Under the pieces are notes generated by a model that saw only the letters and a program-made list of their open reading frames with translations, was not told the DNA's origin and searched no databases. DNA of 64,000 nt from Stichopus chloronotus (Eukaryota > Echinodermata > Holothuroidea > Aspidochirotida > Stichopodidae), in contig SFZH01000008.1 in NCBI GenBank assembly GCA_021234535.1, positions 8,688,897 through 8,752,896 of the forward strand. The letters are read 5' to 3'. The position numbers and the translations under genes were made by a program. This document shows positions 1-11,034 of the stretch, one piece after another (within the stretch, counting starts at the first letter, position 1; each line of letters opens with the position of its first letter).

Positions 1-481
1 GAGTTCCACAAGCACATTCCGAATATCTTTATATACCTATAAGTTCATTGTCCTTGTAACTTGCCGTATGAATACGTACTCTTTTAGTGGCGCTGTCATC
101 TGGCTGTTTTCACTCCGGAGTCGTTTATTGAATCCCCCGGCCCCCACCACCTGGCGGCACTTTAGGAAAAATGTCAATAAAAAACGGGGTTAGGCCCACC
201 GCTTCTGATTTCCTGTCTTTCCTTTGGTGGACCTCTTACAATAAAACGACAGGCTAATATTCCAAAATGAACACGAGGCCTGAGGATTTAAGTTGTGGAT
301 ATGCTTTTTCAAACTAATTTTTTTTTTTTTCGGTCAATTTTTGTAAGGCTTAGGACGGACGCTCACACATGACTGTAATGCAACATGTTTATTAATCTAG
401 AAGTCACCCAAACAGTAGCATGATGTAAGGTCAGTAACATAAGTGAGCTTTGACTAATCAGAACCCAATTCAAAGTGTAGA

Positions 482-665
482 TTAGTTGCTGGTATTGATG
501 TATCTGAGATGATCTCGTAATCCACAACCAGCATAATCAACGCCTGTCACCGAGTCGCGTACCAGATCAACGAGACTAAGATTTGAATGGTGTGACAGTG
601 TGTTCCACTCATCATAGTACATTCGTCTGTTTAAAGATGATACTGAACTCAAAAGTCGAGTAAAC
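482..665 (-). CDS. candidate exon, unknown product
   Basis: Seen: on the minus strand a moderate acceptor (CATTCTACCGCAG) is followed by an open frame that runs to a TAA at 482-484 and gives about 61 residues, including YYDEWNTLSHHSN and GCGLRDHLRYINTSN. The composition is less A/T-driven than random frames nearby. If real it is the last coding exon of a leftward gene whose other exons lie under the repeats to its right. The acceptor sits only 17 bases from a perfect palindrome (683-738), so an alternative is that the segment belongs to a mobile element. No family was recognised. Confidence 0.27.
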
Positions 666-682
666 CTGCGGTAGAATGACAC

Positions 683-738
683 ATCCTTTGGTTTAGTGAT
701 ATATATATATATATATATATATCACTAAACCAAAGGAT
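683..738. repeat. perfect 56-bp palindrome with (AT)10 core
   Basis: Arms ATCCTTTGGTTTAGTGAT (683-700) and its exact reverse complement (721-738) flank twenty bases of alternating AT, so the whole 56 bp is self-complementary. It can extrude as a cruciform or fold as a 28-bp hairpin. Confidence 0.95.
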
Positions 739-904
739 ATGCCTTTTCAATCTTCCACGATTTTTGACAGAATTGATTACCTATGCAAAAGTTATGATGT
801 GGTTTTTATGAAGTGTCAATATCTCTTTTGTTCACCCTTGGTCTCTTGGTTACTCGCCTTCCTGTTTACACGTAGGTTAGTAATGAATCGTTTTCAAAGG
901 AAGA

Positions 905-1170
905 CGATATGAATTCACTTTCAAAATGAATCTCTTTTGTACTTGAAATTTAATATCAAGAAAACAAAGAAGGACAAAAGACATATCATGTAAGTCCTCT
1001 CTTTGACGTCACAAATTTGCGTACAGTCTGTTTATTCGTGATGTACAGGCCAAGGTGTGAGACAGGAAATTTGCCTGAAACGGTCAAAACATTCGATGGA
1101 TTTTAATGACATTAGCTTCCGTTTTCAACATGCTCAATGATTAAGTCAGCCAATACTCCATAGTGTCGTT
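905..1170 (+). repeat. dispersed repeat family E, copy 1
   Basis: Imperfect match to 23655-23905. Shared blocks include TTGACGTCACAAATTTGCGT versus TTGACATCACAAATTTGCAT, then a stretch ending in TTTATTC(G/A)TGATG, then TTGATGGATTTT(G/A)AT and GCCAATACTCC. No terminal inverted repeats were seen. It is probably an old non-coding interspersed element. Confidence 0.5.
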
Positions 1171-1187
1171 GTTAACTTGGGGCGCAG

Positions 1188-1258
1188 GAACACGTGTGAT
1201 CATCGGGGACAGCTACTCCTCCTGCCCACGGTTGGGGGAGGTCAGCTCCGACAGCAAG
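1188..1258 (+). CDS. candidate GC-rich exon, unknown product
   Basis: A patch that is clearly richer in G+C than its surroundings lies between a short acceptor-like GGGGCGCAG and a donor-like AAG/GTGTGC. Read with two leading bases it encodes 23 residues, starting TRVIIGDSYSSCPRL and ending in VSSDSK, and it ends in phase 0. The acceptor has almost no pyrimidine tract. The minus strand is also open across it, so strand and coding status are uncertain. It could instead be a CpG-rich regulatory patch or part of a repeat. Confidence 0.25.
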
Positions 1259-2223
1259 GTGTGCTTTTCTCCCTAGAATATATCGTTGGGTTAAACGTAC
1301 ATTTGGGCATGTTAGGCTTTTAATGTGGATGTGATGTTGACTTCTAGACATCTTTTTCAAATGAACACATAGGCCTATCATCAGTTTGTTACCCATTTTT
1401 CGCGGTTGCTCTCGGAGTTTCGTGACACATGCAGACATATTTCCAGAGAGCTACGACTTAAAGTGCCTTTCTTCCCCAAAACATTCCGCCTCCCATGATC
1501 GCGATGTCACACCACCTTTAATTGGTAACACGTATAACAGTGCTAATAAAGGGGCTTATAAGTTTGGGAGGTTTATGAAGGGTATAACATGACAATGCTT
1601 ATAATTAGCATTACTGGTCAAGTTTCACATCCTAAAGTCATGCCGAAAAACTATCGAAAGTTCTGAATTTTTAACCCTGACTTGTACTGTCTGTGTGCAT
1701 ATAGTATTGAAAAGTGTCTGGTCACAAATTTTCAAAAGCTGAGCCCTTTTGAGGCAAAGTCAATGTATTTGAAATACACGTTTGGTTTCTTGCTTAGCAA
1801 GGTGTATGTGTATAGTCAAGTCACCCCATGAAAAAGACAATGATCACATTTCGTGGTAATTAAAATGCAATGGTTTCGGAAACAAAAAAAAAGTAATTTG
1901 ACGGTTGTATAAGAATGACATCACACATTATACAAAATATCGTATGCACCAAATTCACCTAACAGATCATGGAAATTATATGTAGGCCTAACGTTGTAAA
2001 TTTGTATATGATACACACGTAGTAAATCCCACTACGTGCAGAGCATAATGTAGTACGGTATCATTGGAATATCATGTACATAGTCTCAGGGTGATTCTAC
2101 CATGGGGTTGGGGGAGCGCGGCTAGGGCTTTAGTCCACCCCCCCCCCCAAACAAAAAAATTGCTATAGCCTCTACTCAAAAAAAATGGGTGAATGATTTA
2201 TAGCAACTTCCTGCACACGCTTG
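1259..2223. other. non-coding stretch
   Basis: No supported exon. A short block around 1871-1945 (AAGTAATTTG followed by AATGACATCACA) resembles 9080-9150, so it probably contains an old repeat. A C-tract lies at about 2138-2149. Confidence 0.5.
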
Positions 2224-2312
2224 TTAAAGGGAAATATTGTGTTTTTTTTTTCACATAAGGAGTATTTGGAGAACCAATATTTGTGGACACAGAATGATTG
2301 ATCATTCAACCG
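2224..2312 (+). mobile_element. family A MITE, left-end fragment
   Basis: Starts with TTAAAGGGAAATATTG and continues to AACCAATATTTGTGGACACA and GAATGAT, matching the left part of the complete copy at 47680-48033. The right part is missing. Confidence 0.6.
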
Positions 2313-2906
2313 ACCGAGGCCTGAGGCACCCGTATAGCCTACATATAAGAAGGGGAGATCCAACAAGACAAGGGCACATTTAGTACTCTCTAAGCGAGCG
2401 CACAAGAAAAGAATTGGCCTTAATTGTAAATTGACAGAAAAAAATAAAGAAATACAGAGGGAATACAGAAATATTGTGGTAACTGTTTCCAGATTTCTGT
2501 TTTTCTGTAATTCTTTTTTCTTTGTTTTATTTCCTGTGAATTTACAGACATTTTTACAGTGTAGCATAGAATTAAGCCCTCACCCCGATAACCGGAAACG
2601 GCACCCTCCGAGTGTTTTAAGCTGCATGTAACTAGCCTTGAAAAAGAGATGTAATGTTTGCAATTTCTCAATAATTAAAAAAAATCAGTCTATGAATATG
2701 CATCCTCTTTCATTTACTTCTTAGCCCCGATTATTCATTGGGCTAAATATATCTTCTATTTTGTTCGATTTCGTCTGAACTTGACTTACTTGACCTTAAA
2801 GTAGGTCTACACTTTAATTAGCTATGAGAAATTTTAATCCAAATGTATGTAAAGGAGGAGGGAGAGCACAATAAATGAACTGGTACTGCCACATTACGGG
2901 ATAAAG

Positions 2907-2920
2907 GTTGCCATGGTAAC
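2907..2920. promoter_or_regulatory. perfect RFX X-box motif
   Basis: GTTGCCATGGTAAC is a fully palindromic match to the X-box bound by RFX factors (GTNRCC, spacer, RGYAAC). In animals such boxes sit close upstream of many ciliary genes. It is embedded in a slightly G+C-richer patch (2890-2960). The nearest plausible downstream start is at 5430, which is far for an X-box, so the target is unknown. Confidence 0.55.
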
Positions 2921-3477
2921 CTCGGCGAGGAGGCAACACCTGTCTTGGTGATTGTCCGCTCAGCTCATGCTATTGATGTTTGAAGAAATAATATTTTGGT
3001 CAAGAAAGTTTGTGGAAGTCGGATGCCTCCATGTTTAAACTGACAATGGTATAGGTCTACATATGTTTAACCATGGAATTGCACCCAAATCAGTGAAAAA
3101 TTTTCGCTTTATTTATGGTTTATCATTGTTTGTTAACAAATATAGTAACACGTACAATACACTCCTAGTCAGTACTCTATAGTACTGGCTAAACTTCCTT
3201 TTGAGAGTCTGCGTTTTTCACATTTCCCATAATGCAATGCATAATTGAGACGGAGCTACACTAGTCGATCATCCAGAACAAGCCAGAAACACACATTGTC
3301 ATTATCAAATTGTGTACATCAGTTCACAACCCTCATCGAACCATGCAGTTGTTTCTCATCCTCTAACTTGGAGTTCAAACAGGGTACCGTACTTGACGGT
3401 AGGACAATAACCCTCGATAAACCATCTCTGTCCTAAGTCCCTTGACGTGACACTGTTTTATAACAAGCCCATATCTG
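2921..3477. other. non-coding stretch
   Basis: No gene or repeat recognised. Confidence 0.4.
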
Positions 3478-3493
3478 GAGGGGGGGGGGGGGG
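3478..3493 (+). repeat. poly-G tract
   Basis: Run of about 16 guanines, a probable polymorphic homopolymer able to form G-quadruplex-like structure. Confidence 0.9.
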
Positions 3494-3506
3494 AGTTCCG
3501 CTCAGC

Positions 3507-3610
3507 CTATGGCAGTCCTAAGTTTGCAACATATAGAATGAGTTTTAATTTGTTCGTCATAACTGTTGGGTCAAATGTTCCATTTGTGGTAAAATCAAAC
3601 CCCTCCCCCA
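3507..3610 (-). CDS. candidate terminal exon, unknown product
   Basis: On the minus strand GGCAGCTTTTTCAG is a good acceptor. It is followed by TG and 33 codons to a TAG at 3507-3509, including GEGFDFTTNGTFDPTVMTN. The open frame continues upstream of the acceptor for about another 55 codons, so it could also be a longer single-exon reading frame. The product is unrecognised. The residue mix (G, D, T, F, N) looks like protein rather than random A/T-rich translation, but there is no partner exon. Confidence 0.28.
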
Positions 3611-5428
3611 CTGAAAAAGCTGCCTGCACATAAGGGCCTGTACAAAACTCAATGGGTCTATTGTTCCAACAGCATACATGGCATCCACTCGTAATTAAAA
3701 GCGAAAATCGTGGTTTATTTTCAGAATTTATTTCACTACAATTCCCCACCGGTATCGTACAATGACTTATAACTAACACATGTGATCAAGATTATCTCAA
3801 AACATGTGGACAATTTTGAGAAACGAGTCAAATTCGCAAAAAATCGGTGGAGAACTCCGAAAGTCTGTAATATCCATATTCATCGAATCAAATATGAATA
3901 TTCAATGCAATCGCCTTTTCAAGGTATGAGGAAGAGGGGCTGAACAGTTTCATGCGTAGCCTACGTACGTGTGCTGTATGTATCATCAGCTATCACTAAA
4001 ATCTTGTTTACTTAGCATTGCGCAATGCACGAACGGCATGGGAACCGTAAACATTCGGTTATGTTTATTCATATAACGTCATCCCAGTCTTACGCTGTGA
4101 TTGGTCATCGTATAGAGGAGGCTGTGTTGTCCTGTACATGAACGCTTATTTTTTGTACCCAACAAGTAGTAAGAGTTCTCATTCAACAGTAATTAATGCA
4201 ATAATTACTGTTTCTTCTAACTTCAAACACCTCCCCAACGTCTCTATATTTCGGTGAACAATCAGTTTAGAAAGAAAAATCAACTAAAATTGAATTTTCT
4301 CAGTCAAACCATGATTTCCCCTTTAAGCCGCTAATTACTGGCTACCCGGCCATGATCCCGTACAAAACATATCTATAGCAATTAATGAGTCTTCTTTTTT
4401 GTTGTTGTAAGGTTTAATTCTTTGCATGTCCATAACAAAGTTAGTCATCGATTGGTTTCCTATAACTAGTTGGAAGCAAAATACAAAATATTTGAAAGGT
4501 TAATTCCGCGCCGCTCGTTTAGGAAAAGTGACGGTTGGGTGAATGCAACCACTTTTGCCTGTATAGGCTACGTAAACGTACACGTAGGTCTATAGTCAAT
4601 CAACATATTCAAGCTGAACATTTACAGCTATCGATGAAGAGTACGTGTTGCTGTTCGCATATTTCCGTTGTCTCGTATTTCTGTTTGTCACAACGCATAG
4701 TCCTACCTTCAAAACTTACAAAACATTTATGTGTAAACGAATATTTTTTTACTTCTGATTTTTCATTGCAACATCTTCAAAGAGGCATAAAGTAAATCAA
4801 ATTTCAGACATTCTGTTGGATTTTAACGTGCGTAGACATAGGCCTATTTTTAACTTTTTTTTTTATTTGAAATGTACCCTACAATTGGACTATTCCATTG
4901 GCAATTTTTTTCCCCATGTCAGCTCATCTCGGATTGCAACATCTCCAAATCAAAGCGTACGCCTATCAAATTTTATATATTTTGTTGCATATCTCCAGGT
5001 TTACTTCGCTTATAGGCCTAAATATTCAATACTAAAGCATATACTTATCCAATGTGTCATACAGTTAAATTATTCCATATATTTTCTCACTCATGTCGAG
5101 TTTAATGGTTAAAATGCCATCAATATAGAAAAAGCAAAGAATAGTAACTTAGATAAAGTGTGCGCCACGCTAAAACCTAAAAGCTTCTCAATTTACAGTT
5201 GTGCTTAACGTTTTTTTTTTGTTCAGAAATAGTATATCCCCCTGGCCTAACATGAACACAAAAAGACCCAAGCCAGTTTGGTCTGGATGATTCAACCCGC
5301 GTGAAGCACATGCTGATGTATCCTACATTCACTGCCCTGTTCCTGTAATTAACAAGCCTACACCTGTCACTTTGGGGGAGTCCTGACTCCTACATTCGAT
5401 TTTTTGAGAAATGACCACATTTTCTCAG
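3611..5428. other. non-coding stretch, possible upstream region
   Basis: No supported exon. It holds inverted CCAAT-type boxes near 4100 (ATTGG) and several TAGGCCTA words. It could be the upstream region of the candidate start exon at 5429. Confidence 0.35.
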
Positions 5429-5569
5429 GATGGCAGAAAATAGCGCGGTACTGCGGAATGACGTGCACCCCCCGGCCCCTGTGAAAAGACACATTTTACG
5501 TTCCAAGTTCGATGCCGAAATGAATGCGGCAACCACAGAGCCGAGGGAAACCGCTAGATTTCTATATAA
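5429..5569 (+). CDS. candidate start exon, unknown product
   Basis: An acceptor (CCACATTTTCTCAG) is followed at once by G and ATG (5430-5432). The open frame begins MAENSAVLRNDVHPP, continues KRHILRSKFDAEMNAATTEP and reaches a possible donor TATAA/GTATCA. The exon is clearly richer in G+C than the flanks and has a soluble, charged, N-terminus-like sequence. The short non-coding leader in the same exon would fit a second exon carrying the start codon. It would end in phase 2. No partner was found that joins it directly to the exon at 7123. The open frame runs on to a TAA at 5610, so it may be longer. I do not recognise it. Confidence 0.33.
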
Positions 5570-7122
5570 GTATCATAGAAATAGATATATGATAGGGACA
5601 CAGATAAATTAATATCAGAGAACCGAAATAAAGAAACAAATACATAATAGGGACATAGTCTTGTATATTTTCTCTATGAATAGAATCAATATTCAGTACA
5701 CTGAACATGTGCTAAACATATTGGCTGGACTGGAAAGCATTAATCGGTAGGGCGCGCCTAGCCTATGCCCGATCGCGATGGGTTCACTTGGTTGACGTAC
5801 GTATGATCTCCGGTGGCAACCCTAACAGCACTACTACTATAACAGATCGAGCAACAATAGCTTGGAAATTGTAAAAGTGAGACATGAATGGATTTTTCAT
5901 GGTAGGAATGTACCATCAGCATGAAAATGTGACACTGTTGTATGTTCTTAGCAATGTAATACAATGCACCGTAGAAAACAAAAGAAGTACAAAATATGCG
6001 TGATGTAACTGGTTAGGCAGCTAGGCCTAGATTTACTAACATAGACAATTAGATAAGTAATAATACTAACGTTACAATAATTTAGGCCCTACAGCGGCCC
6101 ACTAGACTTTGTCGACTGATCAACAACTAGTGCTCTAGTCTAGTCTGTTAAATGACCGAAGTTTGTTGGATGGTTGTATATAAGTCCATAGAAGCATATT
6201 GCAAGTCAGCGAAATGCAAGCTCCACGCACTGATGAATTGTGATATATGAGATTGAAAAGGGATTTTCGCGTACGCACAACATGCACACATACCAGTGTA
6301 CCGTACCTTGGAGGTTTAAACTATTCCATGACTCTGAAGGTCAGGTTTGAAGTGCTCCAGTATGGATGCTTTTAAAGCTAGAGATTTTTTATGCATGAAA
6401 AAGGAAGAATTAAAATCATTTCTTCATCAGAGAGGAGTTGTGGACGCTACTAAAAAACACCACCCAATATAGCTTTAGCTTATTGGGTTGTGTGGAACAC
6501 GGTGATTCCATGATTACCTTAATTGCCTAGCTTAGAACAGTAATGTAGCCAAAGCTGTAGCCCTTAGCCCGTCGAAGGCCTACACTAGGCCTATTTTAAA
6601 TTTATGCTTGAATTCTAGCTAATTTTAAGTTAGGCCAGGGCTAGGCCTATATCCCTCACACACAGGTGTTCTGAAGTGGCCTAGACCTACGATCATTACA
6701 CTGCACATACCATGTGGACTTGCGGAGTGTAATGAGCTGGCCATGTGATGGAATACAAAGCACTTCGAAGTCTTAGCTAGGACTGTAAACCCCCAAAATA
6801 GAAATATCTAAATATTACACTTCTCATGTTAACACAGAAGCATTTTCCACCATCTAATTGCTAGTTTTAGCACCTATCAGGATGCATGAAACATGACAAC
6901 ACATTTTTTAATTTCAAATTGTCTTTTTAATGATGTAAGAAGACATTTTAGTTGCTTGAGAAAAGAGGAAAACACTCCTTCGGTACAGCTGTTTCTGAAC
7001 TGAAATGTTTCTTGCTAAAGTTTCCCCTTTACCTATGTGAAATTGCCTAACCATAATGTGTAAGTCCCTAGGCCCATCCACCACAACGTCAAAATTAACT
7101 TCTGCACAGACTTCTCTCACAG
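5570..7122. other. intron or intergenic sequence
   Basis: Rich in TAGGCCTA words. A minus-strand open segment at 7040-7105 (EVNFDVVVDGPRDLHIMVRQ) with an acceptor GTCTGTGCAG overlaps the acceptor of the plus-strand exon at 7123. At most one of the two can be real. Confidence 0.35.
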
Positions 7123-7207
7123 GTTATTAAGGACCAGGGACATTCCATCCTCAGGTGCTTTAGATCAGACAGACAACTGAGGCAAACTTACAAAATCCAT
7201 ACCTGCA
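7123..7207 (+). CDS. gene 1 candidate exon
   Basis: The acceptor AGACTTCTCTCACAG has a good pyrimidine tract. It is followed by 28 open codons (VIKDQGHSILRCFRSDRQLR, then QTYKIHTC) and one extra base before a donor CTGCA/GTAAAT. It starts in phase 0 and ends in phase 1, which fits the candidate exon at 9421 (A joined to TA gives Ile). A shorter form ending at CCTCAG/GTGCTT is possible. The evidence is splice signals and phase only, and the family is not recognised. Confidence 0.3.
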
Positions 7208-8407
7208 GTAAATTTAGACCTGGATGAGGTGTACCACAGAACCACCATTGCACTTGAGCTCCATGCCAGTTCTGAAATCCCACATTCACAAATGTTTTAC
7301 CAGGAATTTTCGTAAACTTCCATTTTACTTTCAACTTACTATAACTTTATCATTGATTTATGTTGTGCTCTATTGCTACCTTGATCTAGATAGTTACAGT
7401 AAGTACTACAATTATAAAACCCAAATGAACAATTGAACCAATTTTAACAAGCTTGTAGCCATTGGTTCTAACTCAATCACTTATCAATGTTTTTATTGTA
7501 ACATAAAGAATAGTCAAAAGAAATTTCTAATTTTTTCCTCTTTATTGTGTTCCATAATTGTAGTAACTGTGGATTACAACCAGCTTTGGATATTTATGAG
7601 AATATGTAGAAAGGCTTATATAAAGCCAGACTGTCAAAATGTCATGCAGCTTACAGAATATGTGGTTTCTGGTACCTAGAAGTGTATTGGTGGAGGACTT
7701 GAAGTAATAGGCATATCAGATCAGGGAACATTGCACCATTCAAGATTTAAGTTTTAAGTTGTATTTGCATGCTTTACTTTTGTGCAATGCAATAGATACT
7801 CTAGAGAATCTTGCAATTATCACCTAAAACTTGAAAATTTTCAATGCAAAAGTGCTTTTGGTTTTCATTTTATGTTTGCATGTATCTTCATACTTGCAAC
7901 TTCTAATGCAGTGACTTTAGTTCCCTTCATTGATGGAGCATTTCTTAGAAGTTCCAATTCTACCTTACTTATCAAATTCGAATCCTAGAAAAAGTGTTGT
8001 TTACATGTCAAATAAAGGTCTCATAAAAGTCCAGATATTGTAGGTAATTTTGGATTAGCGCCCTCACTTTTGAAAAGTTTTTTGCCAGAGATTTGTACTG
8101 CTGTAGGTGGTACAGTGTAGTAGTTATGGTTTCTGTGCAACTCAAGTACAGCCATGGAGCTACCACAGGTGTACCACGTACAGCCAGCGGCACTTGTTTA
8201 CATGTCGTTATCCTGTCTTTTTGGCTTCCAGTTTGGTGTGGTCATGGAAGTGTAGTATTTGTGAAGTCCTTTTGTACTTGCAACTGACATTGCTTTTGTT
8301 TCCTTGTGAAATTGAAAAGTTTGCTATTTTTGGTTTCCATGAAAAGACAATCATATGCAGCATGATGGCATGTGTATTTATGTGTGTATATGTGAGTGAC
8401 ACTTAGC
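7208..8407. other. intron-like stretch
   Basis: A/T-rich, with several short open frames that lack splice sites. No exon or repeat supported. Confidence 0.4.
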
Positions 8408-8885
8408 TTGTGTCCTCAACATCTCCAGATATATAGGTTCGTCATACTGAGAAGAAGAACCCTTTGTCGTTGGTGGTGGTCAAAGGTCATATGGGATCAC
8501 CAGAAGTCAACTACGGAAAATCGTGTGCATGCGATATCTCCAGGTAGGGACGATGGATACTCTTCATACTTGGTATGTAGATTTGCCATCTTAAGAGAAA
8601 AAACCCTATTGTTTTTGGTGGAGGTCAAAGGTCATCTTGGCCACCGCAGGTCAACTCCTGAAAATCGTGTGCAAGCGATATCTCCAGGTAGGAATGATGG
8701 ATACTCTTCATACTTGGTATACAGGTTTGTCATATCGAGGGAAAAACTCTCTTGTTTTTGATGGAGGTCACAGAGGTCATCTGGGGTCACAAAAGGTCAA
8801 TACTTGAAGCATATGCACATTATATCTTCAGATAGGAATGATGGATACTCTTCGTACTTGGTGTGTAGGTTTGTTGTTGAACATG
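8408..8885 (+). repeat. 144-bp tandem array with AGGTCA half-sites
   Basis: About three diverged copies. The phrase GATGGATACTCTTC(A/G)TACTTGGT recurs at 8552, 8696 and 8840, a period of 144 bp. Each unit also carries paired AGGTCA half-sites: TGGTCAAAGGTCA (8477-8489), AGGTCAAAGGTCA (8622-8634, a perfect direct repeat with one-base spacing) and AGGTCACAGAGGTCA (8765-8779, three-base spacing). The 121-codon open frame that spans it (8396-8761) is an artefact of the repeat. Confidence 0.85.
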
Positions 8886-9420
8886 CATGTTGAGACGTGA
8901 TACTATCGGTAATCATGTATTAGATCCATAGAAATCCTCATAATGAAGTCATCGAAACCACAATGCACTTCTGCATTCTGGTTCTTGCATTTTGTGTGAA
9001 GAGGGCTTGACCAGACAAATCACCTCATGGCTGTAACATGTTGATCTCATTTTGTGACAAGGTGCAATATTGAAAATAAAAACAAGGGAAAATAAAAGTA
9101 ATTTGTGTTGTACAAAAATGACATCACAAATTATTTTGTACTGTACTATAAATTTAGTAAATGATGGAGGATATGAACTAGAACATTTTATATCTCAGGA
9201 TAGTGTCCTCTGTAGATGGGACTTAGTCCATATGAATTAATGGGTTAAGCTTTGTGGCATTGTTTTTTTAAGGTTTGTCTGTAGGTACACTTTAAGATAT
9301 CAAAATTTGACATATGTGGCATTTATAATGTATGAAGGCAAAGTAGGTAATCATGGGCAAATGGCAGGATTTGGCACCATAGCCAGTTATAAGCAAGGAA
9401 CTTTTAACCACTATTTTTAG
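8886..9420. other. intron-like stretch
   Basis: Contains a short block (9080-9150) similar to 1871-1945. The long minus-strand open frame 9292-9714 has no splice signals or recognisable motif and is within the length expected by chance for a window of this size. Confidence 0.4.
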
Positions 9421-9463
9421 TAAAATGCTTTCATTTGGGATACAATATAACTGAACATTCAAG
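9421..9463 (+). CDS. gene 1 candidate micro-exon
   Basis: The acceptor AACCACTATTTTTAG and the strong donor TTCAAG/GTAAGA bound 43 bases. With two leading and two trailing bases these give 13 codons (KCFHLGYNITEHS). Only this frame is open, and it fits the phase of both neighbours: the trailing AG plus the first base of the exon at 10302 makes Arg. Short length makes chance likely, and confidence comes mainly from the strong donor and the phase agreement. Confidence 0.35.
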
Positions 9464-10301
9464 GTAAGAGTGTGAATGAGTGAAGACTTCATTCTTGGTG
9501 GGAAATTTTTCATAGCCCTCTGCCAAAGTAGGCAGAGTACGTAGCCTGGTTTTGCACTCCCTGAAGCAAGTTTCATTTCAACCAGTTTAAAATACCCATT
9601 TTCTAAATGTTTCGTTCTGACCCTAAATGCCTGCTTGCAGTTTTGGTCCCAATTATAGCATGCCATAGATGTCACAGTCCATGATGAACTTTGGTTGAAT
9701 GTGACATACGGCATTTCAAATCAGAAATAATATGAAATGTAAAGTGCTGTCAGTATGCAATACAGTGGAAGATTTGCCATACTTCATACACATAGAGTTA
9801 CTGTACTTTTATCTCATGAAACTAATTCAAACACCCACAACTTAAGACTTTACGTAAAAGTTTGCTTTATGGTAGATTTATTTCCTTGTTTGAATGAACA
9901 GATATATGAGGACTGCTGACGTAGCAAAATGAGAAAGTTCAGTCAAAAAGCTTGATCCACCAATCCCAGCCTGGCCCTACGTTCCACATAGCAGCCAGCA
10001 AAGCAGACTTTGTGATAGTCTCCCAGATGACGGCGCTCTGTTAGAAATCATAATGCACCCTAGGTAAACATCTATCACGTTCTGCACGGACAAGCTTTTT
10101 CACTTGCAATGCAAGTGTTGTATAGTACTTTACCGAAGGTGGGGTTTTCTTTCTGCTTATTTCTTTTTGTCTGATGAAATGTCGTAACAATGGCTTACTA
10201 TAGCAGGCTAGATACATGGTACAGTGACATTCCTCCTATATTCAGTCCTTTAGAATTGAATGTAAAGCAGGAATCAGTCTCTGTAATGTCTCTATCAGCA
10301 G

Positions 10302-10374
10302 AGCACGGCATCACATTACAATACATTATGTGGCAATGCTTGCTTATTTTCAAGAAAGGTTGAACCTTCCCCAG
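10302..10374 (+). CDS. gene 1 candidate exon
   Basis: The acceptor GTCTCTATCAGCAG and donor CCCCAG/GTACCA bound one base plus 24 open codons (ARHHITIHYVAMLAYFQERL, then NLPQ), ending in phase 0. An acceptor three bases upstream (10299) keeps the same frame. The segment is amphipathic and helix-like. It joins without a frame change to the exon at 10983, giving LNLPQ followed by ATTMTAVLIKQK. Confidence 0.45.
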
Positions 10375-10982
10375 GTACCAAAAAAAGGCAATTACTTCAC
10401 CGCAACTTTACTGTGGAGGGATTCCTTTCCGGCAAGACTTTACAGTACTTCACTTTTCCAGCAACTTTGCAGCAGAAGAAATATACAGTATTGCTTTGCA
10501 GCTAGTTGCAGCTTCTTCACTGCTGGGAAGCAAGATAAAAGTGACACAAGTTGCCTGTCGTTCGTATCCCTACACAATTTGGTAGTAATGTACATTACTG
10601 GTCAGCTCTATGCACAAGTTTAGTGGTGACCTTACTCCATACAAGCACAATTGTGATATGTCTAAATTCTCCTCAAGTATGATAATTCCATGGCATGAAA
10701 CATGTACAAAGATGTTTAATCATGTCTGACAAGACACTTAATGAATTGTGTGGAAAGAGAATCACTTCAGAGTACACCCAAAACTGATGACTGCTAGAAG
10801 AGAAAAGGTTCTGTGATGCATGCCCACTTTTTTTATTGCTTTGATGTTGTAAAGTGTGATATGTAACATTGTTTGGACAAAGTTTTGCAAGTGCATGTGG
10901 TCAGGACATGAAAACATTTGGATGGCTTCATTGTCAGTTGAAGTAATCATGTGTTCACTTGTGAAACACAATTATCTTGTAG

Positions 10983-11034
10983 GCCACCACAATGACTGCA
11001 GTACTTATAAAACAGAAACTTGCATCTTTTAAAG
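10983..11034 (+). CDS. gene 1 exon, helical segment
   Basis: The acceptor CACAATTATCTTGTAG and consensus donor TTTAAAG/GTAAGA bound 52 bases that encode ATTMTAVLIKQKLASFK plus one base. GCCACCACAATG inside the exon is also a good translation-start context, so an alternative transcript could begin here. The phase-1 end matches the next exon exactly (G plus TA gives Val). The product looks like one strand of a helical bundle or coiled region. Family unknown. Confidence 0.55.

Noticed and set aside
7040..7105. Minus-strand exon-like segment EVNFDVVVDGPRDLHIMVRQ
   Set aside because: Its acceptor overlaps the better plus-strand acceptor at 7122, and no minus-strand partner was found. Mentioned only as a competing reading.
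8396..8761. 121-codon plus-strand open frame
   Set aside because: It simply follows the 144-bp tandem array, and the repeated peptide blocks are the repeat read in frame.
9292..9714. 140-codon minus-strand open frame, the longest in the window
   Set aside because: At this base composition about one frame of this length is expected by chance across six frames. No motif, no splice sites, no codon bias.
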